Source: Aspidiotus rigidus (lineage: Eukaryota; Arthropoda; Insecta; Hemiptera; Diaspididae). From it: a stretch of DNA of 64,000 nt. Below the pieces are notes generated by a model, which was not told where the DNA came from, made no database searches, and saw only the letters and a program-made list of their open reading frames with translations. The translations under genes were made by a program, and so were the position numbers. This document shows, one piece after another, positions 25,178 to 36,082 of the stretch. Every line of letters begins with the position of its first letter. Position 1 is the stretch's first letter. The DNA is taken from contig JAVHKY010000052.1 in assembly GCA_035079385.1 (NCBI GenBank), positions 620,001-684,000 on the forward strand. Direction: 5' to 3'.

Positions 25178-25685
25178 TGGTTAACACGCAGCGCACTCAC
25201 GGTGTCGTTTCCAGCAAAACGACACCATAGGACTGTACGTCTGGTTAATGTATAGTCAATGCTATAAGGCTCAACTCAACCCTCTGAAGCGGTTGCCTAC
25301 TTGCCCGCCTGAGTTCTTATCAACTTTGTAGGCAGAATTAACATTGTCTCTTCTGGAGGAAATACAAAAAAAACCATTTTCTGGAAAAAATAATTATTGC
25401 GTTTTGGAAGAAAATGTAAGCCACTGTAATTTCCCTTCAGATGACACCTACATCACGACTTTTTTTTTTTTTTTTTTGCATAAGATTTTGTATAAATCTT
25501 ATCAATTCTGTAAGCAAAATCACAGCAAACCATAGGCAACGTTTTATTCGTTCGGGACGGTTGGGGAGTTGTGTTGACAAAAATATTGTGAATGTTTCGG
25601 ACTTCGGGTTTTTTTCGGTCCATCTCTCGTCATTTGAGAAAAGAAAACTGTATATCACTGTACTTTAACCTCATTGTATATTACG

Positions 25686-28600
25686 ATGGGTAATGAGCGT
25701 ACAGAAGAAAGTAAGTTCGATTCTTCAAATAATTACGTTATTTATTTTCACATTATTTCATCGGTAGTTCGAATCAAAGGAGTTCATTACAACGCGAATA
25801 CAATAACTCTGTTTGTACTCGGTTGTATGAAATATCTTTGGAATTCGATTTCCTCATTCTATTCGAGTACTCAGTTTGATATCTAGTGAAGAATGAGTTT
25901 ATCTCGTATTCGAAAACTTCTCATAATTCGTTATGGAGGAACTGAGATGTACTTGATTAACAGGTTTATTCACAATTGATGACTGTCTCGGTCTTGATTC
26001 ATGAAGTACGAAGCCGACGAGAAACGTGTTACCATTTTTTTTAGTTTTGAGCTCCGACAATAATAAACTAGACGTATTCAATTATCGTAGAGATTCGTTC
26101 CTGACTCATTGTATTCGATTGTGACTAATGAAATTTAGCTATGTAGCTTGTGTTGCACTCACTAGATTCTGATTATTAATTTATGGGTTTAGATGAATTG
26201 GAACCGCAACACGAATCAAATGAATCAACATCTCCCAACCTGTCAGTCAACTTTAATGAATCAACATCTCCCATTAAAAAGGATGACTCGTTACGGCGGA
26301 AACTGAAGAAAGTATGTTGTGTTTAATACCATCTCATCTAAAACAATATTCATCTTTGCAGATTCGTGTACACATTTAATCATATTCTTTGTAATTTTAG
26401 TTGTTGAGAACAGAGTTGAGCCCGACTGCGCGAGAGGTCATCAATGACGTTTTGAAAGAAATGAAAAAAAATGAAGAGAAGATGAAATTTCTAAACCACG
26501 ATTTTTCTAAAATGAAGGACGATTATAAGAATCTGGAAGATAAATTGGAACATAAGATTGAACTCCTCCAAACAGTGAAAGTCGAGAAGGTAATACAATT
26601 TTGAATTTACAAAACTTGTTAGAACTTTCTGAACACGTATGTCTATATTATCATGATTTAAGGTGTAATCGAGACATGAGTTACTATGAATGCTTTGTTC
26701 TATAAAACGAATAATTACTCTCGACTTTTCCACGAAGTCGGCGTTCTTTTCAATCTAATGAGTTGAGAATTATCGACGTCTCTTTCAATTTGCCGAATAC
26801 GAAAGCCATTTCAGATTCCTCGTGTCACAAATTATTCGAAATTGGTGTACGAATGATTCATGAAGGATCTGGGTTGTATTCAAATTGTATCACGTAATCA
26901 AGATTGTGAGAATGATTAATTTGATTCAGAAATCTCATTGTATCGATTGATTCTTTTCATTTTCCAATTCGATAGCCATTTCAGATTCCTTGTAATGTGT
27001 CACAAATTTGTTCATCAAATTGTATCCCTATTCGTGAAGGATCTGAGTTGTGAAATTTTGCATTGAGGAATGAATTACTTGTTCTATAAAAATAAATTCA
27101 AAATTCAGCTTTTTTGATTTTTGGCGTAAACTAGTTCGTGATAAGTAACTTAATAGGTTTTGAGTTGAACGTAATATTTTTAATTTTACGATTACTAATA
27201 AAATATGCTTTTTCTGAATATTATTAGGATTCGCTGAGCAAGAAAGTTCAAGTATACGAACTATTTTTAGGCAGCCGTCAACGATTTGAAGACTTACGGA
27301 AAAAAATTATTCCAGGCGTCATACTAGGGAACGAGAAGCTTACCTATAAGCAGAAGTTGTTGGTTTCTTTCGACTTGCAAATTACTAAAATGTCGAGAAT
27401 TATGTTGTGGAGGTTGAGAGGGAAAACTTTATCGGTCTCTGACCTTATCAACGGTGAGGAAAAACTATACAAGAGTTTTTCAAATCCTATTCATGAAGGA
27501 ATAAAACCTCGACTTCCAAAAACAAATGAAGAATGGCAGGAACTATTCCAAATTGCAACTGCAGTAGATGCAGATGAAAAACTCAGTTTACAGATCTGTT
27601 TACCGGGTACAACGGAAGAAGAAATCAGTACGTTCTAAATTTAATACCGATACTTGATGGAAAAAATTATGAGCACTAACTCGTTTCTGTTACAGAAGAA
27701 TGCAGCTTTATACCTCAAAGTTTCTCATACATTGTGCACGTAAAAAATATCCCGAAAACCACAAATTTTATCGATTTGGGGAAGGTATTTAAAATGACGT
27801 ATCGTTTATTTATTTCATGAAGAAAATCTGAAAATTCATCTCATTTATGTATTTTAGTATCTAAGTGGGGAATCTTTTGCGAATTTAAAGTTGAAGAAAC
27901 ATTACATTTTGGATTCGAATGGCAAATTTACAGGAGAGATGTACGTTTACATAGGAGATACGAGCATGCTGGAGAATGATGTAAGTATATAAATGAACGC
28001 CTCTCCGGAAGAAGAGCCTAACTTCAGAAAACCTCTTTTGAGAAAAGCACGTTTAAAGTTTCAAAACGCTACACTAAAAAAACCATGGCTCCTAGTGAAT
28101 TGATTGATGAATGAAATGAAAGAGTATACACTCTAAATTCAAAATAAAAATAGAAAATGGAACTCGCATCAAATTATTGACCATATATATGGACCTGAAA
28201 AGTGCCAAAGTTAAGCCCTTTTTCAAACAACTTTTTTTTTTGTTATTTTTGCGATAAAATCTCTCTCTGAAGTGACAAAATGCAAATTTTTCATGTGAAT
28301 TTATTATTTTGTCAAATGACAATGATGATATACAAAAATTGGAAGAAAAAACTGGGTGGAAAAATTTTTATAATGCTTTTTTGGGACGACATCTTTATTT
28401 TCTAGTTTTACAGTAGATATTAAAGCAACGACGCTGTGATTGGTTCTTGAGGATGCAAAATCAGGTGGAAAATGGCTTTTCATTGATTCCTCAGGAAGAC
28501 CAGTTCATTTTGGAGAGCTATTGACCACTTGGACTTCACTGGAAATAGTTTTCTCTTCCTCTTCCCTTCCTAACTCCATTTTTTTCACTACAGGCTAATC

Positions 28601-28845
28601 TTTAAACCCCTCTTTGCTCCTCTTTTCCGATAGATAGCGCTTTGTAATTTTAAATCGTGATAAAAAAAATGAGTGTAGAGTAACAAAAAGCAAAAAAACA
28701 AAAAAGGGCCCAAGTCAAGTTAGGCCCTTGTATCATAATGATGTCATTATTCATTTTTCAGGTCTTCAACCTCTTATTACCCGAACAAATCGACGGGAAG
28801 AAAGTTTTTATATCAACCTGTCAATTAAATCATTTGTTGATATAG
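25686..28845 (+). CDS. Unrecognised coiled-coil protein with RRM-like C-terminus
   Basis: I do not recognise this gene. Seven exons splice cleanly in frame: 25686-25710 (MGNERTEE), 26193-26310, 26401-26589, 27229-27630, 27696-27786, 27859-27980 and 28761-28845 (ends LNHLLI*). The N-terminal part has Ser/Asn-rich ESTSP repeats (NESTSP occurs twice). Then comes a Lys/Glu-rich helix likely to form a coiled coil (REVINDVLKEMKKNEEKMK onward). The last three exons give YIVHVKNIPKTTNFIDLGKY, GKFTGEMYVYIGD and VFNLLLPEQIDGKKVFIS. Their order and the aromatic pattern in GKFTGEMYVYI look like RNP2 and RNP1 of an RRM fold. RNA binding is therefore an inference. The regular splice phases argue for a real gene. 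Confidence 0.7.
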
Positions 28846-30036
28846 ATTAGTTACAATTTTTTGCTCTTAATTTAGCTTGCAATATCAGGTATGAGTCGTG
28901 AATATTGTCAATAATAATCCGTAAATAAATATTAATAAAATCCTATGGTGAAAAAATACCCCTTGCGCGAGAGAAATTATCAAGTGTGCTTGAAGTCAAT
29001 GAATGTAGAAAATAACTTGTTGAGCGTAGATGAAAAAAATGTGTCCGTATTGTGACCCGGAAAAACCGGTCACGTTTTTTTTTTGTCCATATTTCGTGAA
29101 TTTGTCTTGAAAATGAAAGAAAAAAAGTCAATGAATGTAGAAAATGAAAATATGTTCCAGGATCAACCCAAAAACCGATCATGTTTTTTTGTCAATATTT
29201 CATGAATTTGTCTTGGAAATGAGAAAAAATACCCCATGCGTTAAAGTTGATATGTGTGTAGCTTAATTGTGAGACTTTATAAATTGGTTCACATATGAGG
29301 GTTAGAAATAGAGAAAAATGATACAAAAGTCCTGAAATTTTTGAACCTGTGAAGAAGAAAAATAGAGTGAAATGATTCATATTTACTTTGAAAACAGTCA
29401 AATATTCGGTATGAAAAATAAGAAGATTTCTACAATTTTTGGTGAAGTTGAAAAATGGGGAAAATGGGTTCTGCGCTACAGAACAGAAATCAGCTAGTGC
29501 CCTAGAACATACATTGTATATCTACTTACGTGTTAACTAATCTCGAAATATCTTGGGAACAAAACAGAATAAATTTGATTAGCCTTTAAAATGTCTTTCG
29601 AATGAGACCATTTTCATCTTGGTCTGTACACTTTTGGAAAATGATCAAGTTTTTTTTTTCACACCATTGAAATTGTAGAGCGCGACTCTTTCGCACTTGC
29701 ACTCCAAATAGGTAGACAGGGAATAGGGGTGGAAAGCTATTAAAAAGCGAAAGTTCTTAGCGATAAGCGACACTTTCCTGGAAAGCAAAAAGCGTAAGCA
29801 AAATGCGAATCAAATGTCGAAAACGCGCAAAGCGGAAGTTTTATTTCAAAAGGTCAGAAGCAATATCAAAAAGCGGGAGCGTTATCAACAGGGCTTTGGT
29901 TTCTATGCGCCAACAAATAGCTAAATATGCGCATATTATTAAATGCTCCTTCGACACCTAAAATATGCTGAAAATTCCTTGTTTTTGCTGAAATATGCTA
30001 AAATATGCTCCCTCAACATGGGCGGCGTAACCTACA
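28846..30036. other. Intergenic stretch, no gene seen
   Basis: AT-rich DNA with a local direct repeat: the block on AAGTCAATGAATGTAGAAAAT recurs near 28994 and 29127, and the block on CATGAATTTGTCTTG recurs near 29093 and 29200. Around 29760-29880 there are AAGCG-type degenerate repeats. No element ends or protein families could be defined. Confidence 0.45.
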
Positions 30037-30173
30037 CTATAGTCTAATCGCAACTAGAATGGGTCACGTAAACAAACCCGCGAAACGCTTCTTCCAATCT
30101 AATCAATTTTTTTGCATGAAAGCGGGTCACGGGTCTGTTCATGTGACCCATCCTATTTGGGATCAGGCTATAG
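30037..30173. mobile_element. Small TIR element, CTATAGTCTAATCG ends
   Basis: Terminal repeats of about 45 bp start CTATAGTCTAATCGCAACTA at 30037 and close with the diverged reverse complement (GGGATCAGGCTATAG) at 30173. They share AATGGGTCAC and AAACCCG blocks. A related copy lies at about 39727-39840. No clear duplication was found. Confidence 0.55.
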
Positions 30174-30375
30174 GTAGCGCTATGGATTTTTTTCTTATAG
30201 ACCAAATACATGTGTTAGTTCAAACAAATTTTCTGAAGTTATTTGACTCTTAATAAAGAAAAACGTGAGATTCAAAGTTGTAGAGAATTGTCAAATGAAC
30301 ATTTTTTGTAATAAACAATTTTTTCTAAAGCTCATACTTAGATTTGGAAAACAGAATTGAAAAACTGTTTGGAGA

Positions 30376-30605
30376 TATAGGGCTTTTCCATGTCGGAGCA
30401 TTGCATACATATTCTCCTACGTGTTATCGAAATGGTAGTATTTCTAAAATTGCTCTTATGGCAAACTAATCTACAATGAAAATGAGTATTCAATATTTCA
30501 ATTCAGCAACATCCATATTCCATAAGAGCAATGTTAGAAATACTACCATTTCGATAACACGTAGGAGAAGACATATGCAAAGCCTCACCATGAAAAAGCC
30601 CTATA
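30376..30605. mobile_element. Palindromic foldback MITE, family C copy 2
   Basis: The ends are TATAGGGCTTTTCCATGTCG and AAGCCCTATA with long complementary arms. The left flank (about 30327-30375, GATTTGGAAAACAGAATTGA) recurs at 34690-34735 next to a broken copy of the same element, so the pair shares a duplicated host repeat. Confidence 0.75.
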
Positions 30606-30722
30606 GCACGTCACAAAAAAAAAAAAGAAAACACGATCACCAACTCCTTTGCATTCAAACATTTCAAACACACAACCTGCTTTTCTCTTTGTTGTACAAC
30701 AATCAAATCGAGTCGATGTATT

Positions 30723-30991
30723 ATATCGCCATTGACTATATACACTTCGTAAGTAGACGTACAAACCTTTTGTTAAAAGAGTGGTCGTTTTGTTGGAAAC
30801 TGCTACCTGAGTGCGCTGGGTGTTAACCGTTGGTGCAAAGGAGAGAGAACATACATCCCTCTCTGTTACACCCATGTCTTAACACCTGGCGGGATCTGTT
30901 ATTTGCTTCCAACGTGTGTCCGAAAACCGACAACATTTTAACAATAGGTTTGTACGTCTGCTTACGAAGTGTATATAGTCAATGATATCGC
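30723..30991 (-). mobile_element. Family A2 MITE (255 bp)
   Basis: The core at 30730-30984 has CATTGACTATA and TATAGTCAATG ends. It is flanked by ATATCGC (30723-30729 and 30985-30991). It is inverted relative to the copy at 24916-25170. Confidence 0.85.
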
Positions 30992-31067
30992 ACATATACG
31001 CACATCAAAATTGAAAGGTCGGAGAACACTGAAAAAATAGCGATCGGAAGTGGTTCATGCCTTGTTG

Positions 31068-31556
31068 GACACGGCCTTTGACTATAAAGGTATGGACTGG
31101 TAATGTGAACTATTATTTGTCCAGGGATGAAGGCGTCTTCTTTATACTATTTCAGATACGTCTCAACCGCATACCAGGAAAACATATATCTATAGGGCTT
31201 TTCCATGTCGGCGCATTGCATACGTATCCTCCTACATGTTATTGAAATGGTAGTATTTCTAACATTGCTCTTATGGCAAACTACTCCACAATGAAAAAGA
31301 GTATGCAATCCAGCAACACCCATAAGAGCAATGTTATAAATACTACCATTTCAATAACATGTAGGAGAATACGTATGCAATGCGCCGACATGGAAAAGCC
31401 CTATACAGTGAACATGTATAGTTATAACGAGAACGTAAATGCGGTCGCGGTGTACATCAAGTTGCCTGTAAAAAATGCCTTCATTCCTGGACAAGGATTT
31501 TATATTGCGTTTATGGAGGAGTACTAGTCCATACCTACATAGTCAAAGGACATGGC
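31068..31556. mobile_element. CTTTGACTATA element with a nested family C palindrome
   Basis: The ends are CTTTGACTATAAAGGTATGGAC at 31076 and the matching GTCCATACCTACATAGTCAAAG at 31548. Duplications GACACGGC and GACATGGC differ at one base. The interior holds the palindromic element at 31191-31405. The host sequence (AGTGGTTCATGCC before, GCATGAACCTAAAAA after) resembles 36490-36535. Confidence 0.65.
31191..31405. mobile_element. Palindromic foldback MITE, family C copy 3
   Basis: The arms begin TATAGGGCTTTTCCATGTCG and are nearly perfectly complementary over roughly 90 bp, around a centre containing AGTATGCAATCCAGCAACAC. It sits inside the element at 31076-31548. Confidence 0.78.
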
Positions 31557-31607
31557 ATGAACCTAAAAAATTTTACAAGTCCAAGAAGTATGAAAGTGTT
31601 TCAAAAG

Positions 31608-31745
31608 GGAGCGCCTTCTCCGCTAATGTTCATCTCTCTCTTTTCTTTTTTCTGTGAACGAGCGCCTTCTCCGCTACTGTTCATTTCTTTAATCTCTCTC
31701 TTCTATTTTTCATGAACGAGCGCCTTCTTCGCTATTGTTCACCTC
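31608..31745 (+). repeat. Three tandem repeats ahead of a gag fragment
   Basis: The motif GAGCGCCTTCTCCGCTANTG (one copy with TTCTTCGCTA) followed by TTCA occurs at about 31610, 31660 and 31718, separated by T-rich spacers. A weaker fourth form, GAGCGTATATCGCTAACGTTG, lies near 31800. They may be part of a retroelement LTR or leader. Confidence 0.6.
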
Positions 31746-31897
31746 ATCATATTCTCTTTTTTCTCTCTTTGTTTTTGACCCCTCAGATTATATTTCGACG
31801 AGCGTATATCGCTAACGTTGAGGCATAGTCGACAATTTTTCCAAGGTTTTCCACTCCCTTTTTCTTGTTTTGGGGATTTCAAAAATATATCCTTACA

Positions 31898-32106
31898 ATG
31901 GCCCCTACTATCTCAGGAACAATTAGACAAGCGATGGGACCATGTAAAAAGTTATTACAGGAAAAAATCGAGGTTGATCACTCTAAATTAGATCTTTCAA
32001 GTACTGAACTTCTCTCCAATAAGGTTTTTCAGCATACGCAACGTGTCAGTGAGTTGCAACAGCAGCTTTTTGATATTCATCAAGAGCATCAAGATGATGC
32101 TCCTCT
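31898..32106 (+). pseudogene. Possible BEL/Pao-type gag N-terminal fragment
   Basis: An ATG at 31898 opens MAPTISGTIRQAMGPCKKLL, followed by a helix-rich stretch ending HQEHQDDAP. The style fits the start of Pao/BEL gag proteins, but no protease or RT follows. The frame is cut at 32107 by a TIR element, which adds a few foreign residues before a stop. The class assignment is tentative. Confidence 0.35.
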
Positions 32107-32969
32107 AATGGACTGTGTTATTTGTGATAACACAACATGAGTGTGAGTGCAAGATGCATAAGTGTGAGTGAGCTATTTCTGGCAGAAGTACCTATTCTGC
32201 TGAAAATTTGTTCATTCGGCATTTTGCTCCCATAAGAAATACATGCGGAGCAAAGATGACCATGGTATTAATTTAATATGAGATGTTAAAATTTACAGAA
32301 AAGTTGATATTTCAAATTTATCAACTTCTTGCTACTTGTAAAAAAAATCTCTTGACCGTATCAGTTTTTATATTCAATTGGTAGCGTAGTGATCTCTGCT
32401 CCACATGTATTTCTTATGGGAGCAAAATGCTAAATGGACAAAATCGATCTTTTCATCACGGTATAAGATGAAGAGGTAATGACACAACGCTAAAATCGTG
32501 TCCGCAGTTTTGAAGTTGTACGTACAAACTTCCGCTAGGTTTGCAGCGAACACTCGGGCTGTTTCCCTGTTCTTTCCAGACCCCACCTGCGCCGAGACGT
32601 TACCGTTGGTACCCTAGTATTGATGAAATTTCCAAGGATTATAAAAAATCCAAGAATTTACTTAGAAGGATGATTCTTTCAAAATTTTATAGAGTAGATT
32701 AAATGGTATTTTTATGCCAAATATGAAATGCATCGGCTGATTCCTAATCCTGCAATAAATTTTTGAAAGCAGCGGCGTTCCCGTAAGACTCTGTACATTA
32801 CCCATCACTTTCATCACGAGCGCTGCGCTCGGAATGTTCAGAACTACTTCAAAATCACGGACAGCGTTTACCACAGTCAGAATACGTTTGTGTCACTACC
32901 TCTTCATCTTATACCGTGCTTTTCATCCATGATATCGATAGTTGTGACGTCACAATAACACAGTCCATT
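32107..32969. mobile_element. TIR element family D, copy 1
   Basis: It begins AATGGACTGTGTTATTTGTG at 32107 and ends CACAATAACACAGTCCATT at 32969. The block 32180-32455 is an inverted copy of 41195-41480. A second inverted repeat (block on ATAAGATGAAGAGGTAATGACA near 32465 and its complement near 32890-32920) suggests a further insertion inside. Compared with the copy at 41154-42088 it lacks the family A insertions, so it provides the empty site. Confidence 0.6.
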
Positions 32970-34139
32970 GTGACCTGTGCTAAAGATTGGGGTCTTGTGT
33001 CCGAAAATAAAATTTTTCAATTTTTTTGTGATCTTATTCTCCTGTCAACGCTCTTTCTCATTGTGAAATCAGAATTTGTCCAACATCAACCGTTTTAACG
33101 CTACATTGCTCAGAAGCGAGGTACCTCAAGTGCGAAATCATGTTTGTTGAACTAAAACATCATCACTTTCAAAAAATTCGTACACACTGAATTTGAATCG
33201 TACATGATTGAAATTATAACCAAACTAGCATCAGCAAAGCTGGAATTAACAGAAATTATTCGAAAAATGTACGAAAATAGTACACAATCTTTAAACCGGA
33301 GCATTGCAACCAGCCAAAAGCCGAAAGCCAGCAGTATAATCCATGTATTTTCCAAGCTGAAAGCCAAAGCTGAAGCTATATTTTTCAAGGTCGTAAGTTT
33401 AAGTCAAAAGCCGGAGTGTTTCATCAAAACAGCCGAAAGCTAGAGCCAAAAGCCGAAAGTCAGCTGTATTTTCTGGGTATTTCCAATGCCAAAAGCCAAA
33501 GCCAAAGTTGTATTTTTCAAGGTTCCAAGTTTAAGCTGAAACTCTTAGTGATGGGCGGTTATCGGTTATTATCCGATTAATCGGTTTATTGTTGGGTAAA
33601 ATTACTCGAAAAACCGGTTTATTTGTAATCAACAGTTAACCTGAAAAACCGGTTAATAAGAGCGCATAAACCAATTAACCGCCAAAATTAAAAATTTCTC
33701 AACAAATTTGAATTTTAAATTGATAATTTGACTAATTTGAAGCGCCAGGTGGAGGAAATAGGAATTATCAATAAAGATATTTCTCAATCAATAACACATA
33801 CATAAGCGATCTTGCTTCTCTATTTTTTCAATTATTGCAATTTTGAGAGCAAAATAGTGGAAGATCTTGGCGCTTCTAGCGGAATTTTTTGAGAACTAAC
33901 AGCAATCCGCATAGTTGCCAGTTAACTGGTTAATCGGTTTATTTGGAGGTTCTTTACCAATTAACCGGTTACAATGATCTTTAATAAACCGTTTAACCGG
34001 TATATTGAAATAACCGATAACCGCCCATCACTAGAAACTCTAAGTTGTATGATATGGCTGCAATGCTCTGCTTTTAACGGCTCTCCTGAAAAATTTTGTT
34101 TTTGGACACAAGACCCCTATCTTCAGCACAGGTCACAAT
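32968..34139. mobile_element. TIR element with TTGTGACCTGTGC ends, hosting a hAT MITE
   Basis: The left arm at about 32968-33020 (TTGTGACCTGTGCTAAAGAT onward) is the reverse complement of 34088-34139 with few changes, giving terminal repeats of about 50 bp. The interior includes degenerate AAAAGCCGAAAGCC-type repeats (33300-33530) and the hAT MITE at 33546-34033. Confidence 0.6.
33538..34041. mobile_element. hAT-type MITE with 8-bp TSD
   Basis: The element at 33546-34033 begins TAGTGATGGGCGGTTATCGG and ends CCGATAACCGCCCATCACTA. It is flanked by GAAACTCT at 33538-33545 and 34034-34041. The interior has repeated AACCGGTT and AATCGGTTTATT motifs. Ends of the TAGTGATGGGC type and 8-bp duplications are typical of hAT non-autonomous elements. 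Confidence 0.88.
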
Positions 34140-34480
34140 TTATCTCTTTTCTTATTGTTCTGGTTTTATTTATGTTGGAATTTTTATTTTTGCTCTCTGG
34201 GAGCATCGCATGTGCGACTCTTTTTTTCAATTATTTTTTTTTTCATATTTTTCGTTATTTCAAGTTTTAGATTGTTTTTTATTTCTTTTTTGTTCCTATT
34301 ATTCTAAGTTTTAAATTTTTTCTTTCTTCGCAGTTTTCAATCTATTTGTAATTTTAATTTATTTTGTGTTATCTTGTTACCTCCTGCTCTCTTTCTTCTT
34401 GTTGTTTTCTAGTCATTCTTTATGTTCTTTTGAATTATTTGTGTATTTATTTACTTTTTTGTCTCTTTTCTCTCGCGGAG

Positions 34481-34690
34481 TGTTGCGACGCGATGTACGT
34501 TTTGTGTTGCTTTACTACTCGTGGAGAATGTGTAGCGTGATGGTTTCATATGCCATAGCGAGTAGTAAAGCTGCCGAGGAATTAACAAGGACGAACGAAT
34601 TTGTATTACGTTAATGTCCATATTGTGTTTGATAAAATATATTTCTCTCTTTCAAACGTCAAACCCTTCTACTTTCCGTTTTATCTAGAC
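34481..34690. other. Possible retroelement LTR-like segment
   Basis: The segment starts TGTTGCGACGCGATGTACG and is GC-richer than its surroundings. It also contains an imperfect inverted block (GTTGCTTTACTACTCG near 34506 and CGAGTAGTAAAGC near 34559). BEL-type LTRs often open with TGTTG, but I found no matching second LTR. Confidence 0.2.
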
Positions 34691-35019
34691 CTCATACTTA
34701 GATTTGGAAAACAGAATTGAAAAACTGTTTGGAGATAGGGCTTTTCCATACATATTCTCCTACGTGTTTATTATTATATGAATTGACCTACCTACGTCAA
34801 TAAACCTTTGTACTACAGGGATGTCCACATAATTTCCACTCACAGAACAACTGAACAGTCACTTGCTTATGTCTTTTTATGAATAAGCATTGTCCTGAGT
34901 GAATAAGTAAAACAAATTTCAGCTTGTTTCCCAAATTTATGTGATTTTGGCTTCAGACGTTCAGCTTTCAGCCAACTTATCAACTCTATTCTGCTTGATA
35001 ATAATAGGCTAGGTAATAG

Positions 35020-35154
35020 GAACCGCGTTATGCAAAAGCCGTCCAAGCGACACTTTATCGTTTTGGGGAAGAGACCTTTAAATGCATCATGACAGTGTAC
35101 CCATTCGCCAGATTTAAAAAATGTCGCTTGGACGGCTTTTGCATAACGCGGTTC
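35020..35154. mobile_element. 135-bp MITE with long inverted ends
   Basis: It begins GAACCGCGTTATGCAAAAGC at 35020 and ends GCTTTTGCATAACGCGGTTC at 35154. The arms of about 33 bp are nearly perfect. Short flanks ATAG on both sides may be a duplication. Confidence 0.75.
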
Positions 35155-35171
35155 ATAGGGAAGTATGCAAT

Positions 35172-35435
35172 TCACGAGAGTAACGTACCAGCATAACTTT
35201 TGATGAACGTACGTGCTTCAGCATGAGGATCATAAAGAGATGAACGAGGAGTTCTATTTTCATGAGGAGCAAAACTAATACCTTCGTTAAACAACAATAC
35301 AGTTTCATCATGACGACACTTATCTACGTCATCCTGTTTTTCCATAAATTTCCCATCACTATCATTACTATCTAAGTACACCAGCAGAACTTGAAATTTC
35401 ATCACTTTCATTGCTACTATTAGTTGAACTACCAC
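35172..35435 (-). pseudogene. Possible Helitron-associated protein fragment
   Basis: The minus-strand frame reads EGISFAPHENRTPRSSLYD and continues PHAEARTFIKSYAG to a donor-like GGTACGT. This resembles the APGE...P-x-S-x-x-x-D-x-x-A-E segment found upstream of the helicase in Helitron-like and PIF1-helicase transposon proteins. The upstream Ser-rich frame (MCGSSTNSSNESDE) is in another register. No helicase follows. I hold this assignment loosely. Confidence 0.3.
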
Positions 35436-35455
35436 ACATTGTAGTAGGGCCCTGA

Positions 35456-36082
35456 CATTTGTGATAATATTGTGTCTAATTGTAGTAAAGCTGATAGAAC
35501 TAGCGAACGAAAACGGCGTAATTATTTGAAGAACAGAGCGAATACGTTATGAGATAACGTTGCGAAAGAATCCTTAGTCGATTCTCCCTACCGATAATAT
35601 TTCGCATTTTTGATAGAAATACAGTCACGATCAACTACTTCTTTCCGATGAATCATTTCATTATACTCACCGATAGGGACATCGCATACAGGGTGCGGCA
35701 AAAGTCGGTTTCCCAATTTGCATCAAAAAACAAAAGAAAAGGAAAGAAAAGAAAAAAAAAAAAGTCCGTATACAAAACTTTTTTTTTTCTCTGAAACTCC
35801 TTTTTTCTGAGAGAGAAAAAAAAAGTTTTTTTTTTTTTTTTTTTTTTCTTCTTTTCTTTTGTTTTTTGATGCAAATTGGGAAACCGACTTTTGCCGCACC
35901 CTGTATTGTATGGTATAATTTACATTTTCTCGGGCAAATGGTTTCACGGTTCATCTCATAACGTATTCACTATACACCGTTTTAAACATAATTCCTCTCT
36001 GTTCTTCAAATAATTACGCCGTTTTCGTTCGCTAGTTCTACCAGCTTTACTACAATTAGACACAATATTATCACAAATATCA
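35456..36082. mobile_element. Large inverted-repeat element hosting a mariner-like MITE
   Basis: The block at 35456-35556 (TTGTGATAATATTGTGTCTA onward, including CGAACGAAAACGGCGTAATT) recurs inverted at about 35952-36082. The centre holds the MITE at 35689-35903. I could not define exact ends or a duplication. Confidence 0.6.
35687..35905. mobile_element. Tc1/mariner-like MITE with 45-bp arms
   Basis: It begins CAGGGTGCGGCAAAAGTCGG at 35689 and ends CCGACTTTTGCCGCACCCTG at 35903, with TA on each side. The centre is poly-A/poly-T. The ORFs predicted here are translations of homopolymer DNA. Confidence 0.85.

Larger units (their letters stand above)
24472..25268. mobile_element. Family A MITE (outer copy) split by two later insertions
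   Basis: The left end is CATTGACTATA at 24479 and the right end is TATAGTCAATG at 25261. They are flanked by CTATAAG (24472-24478 and 25262-25268). The sequence is broken after CTACTGG at 24649 and resumes at 25174. The interior matches the intact copies at 24650-24911 and 41527-41788. Confidence 0.82.
21785..25685. other. Transposon-rich region between Acf1 and the coiled-coil gene
   Basis: No conserved protein gene is visible. The interval holds the Acf1 promoter region, a TAG microsatellite and a cluster of palindromic and TIR elements that are listed separately. The ORFs predicted here mostly translate the arms of inverted repeats. Confidence 0.55.

Noticed and set aside
23383..31245. 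Short ORFs ending in GLFHVGALHTY-type peptides
   Set aside because: The shared peptide is just the terminal repeat of the family C palindromes, read in several copies and strands.
35653..35954. Lys/Phe-rich ORFs around 35.7-35.9 kb
   Set aside because: They translate poly-A and poly-T inside a palindromic MITE.
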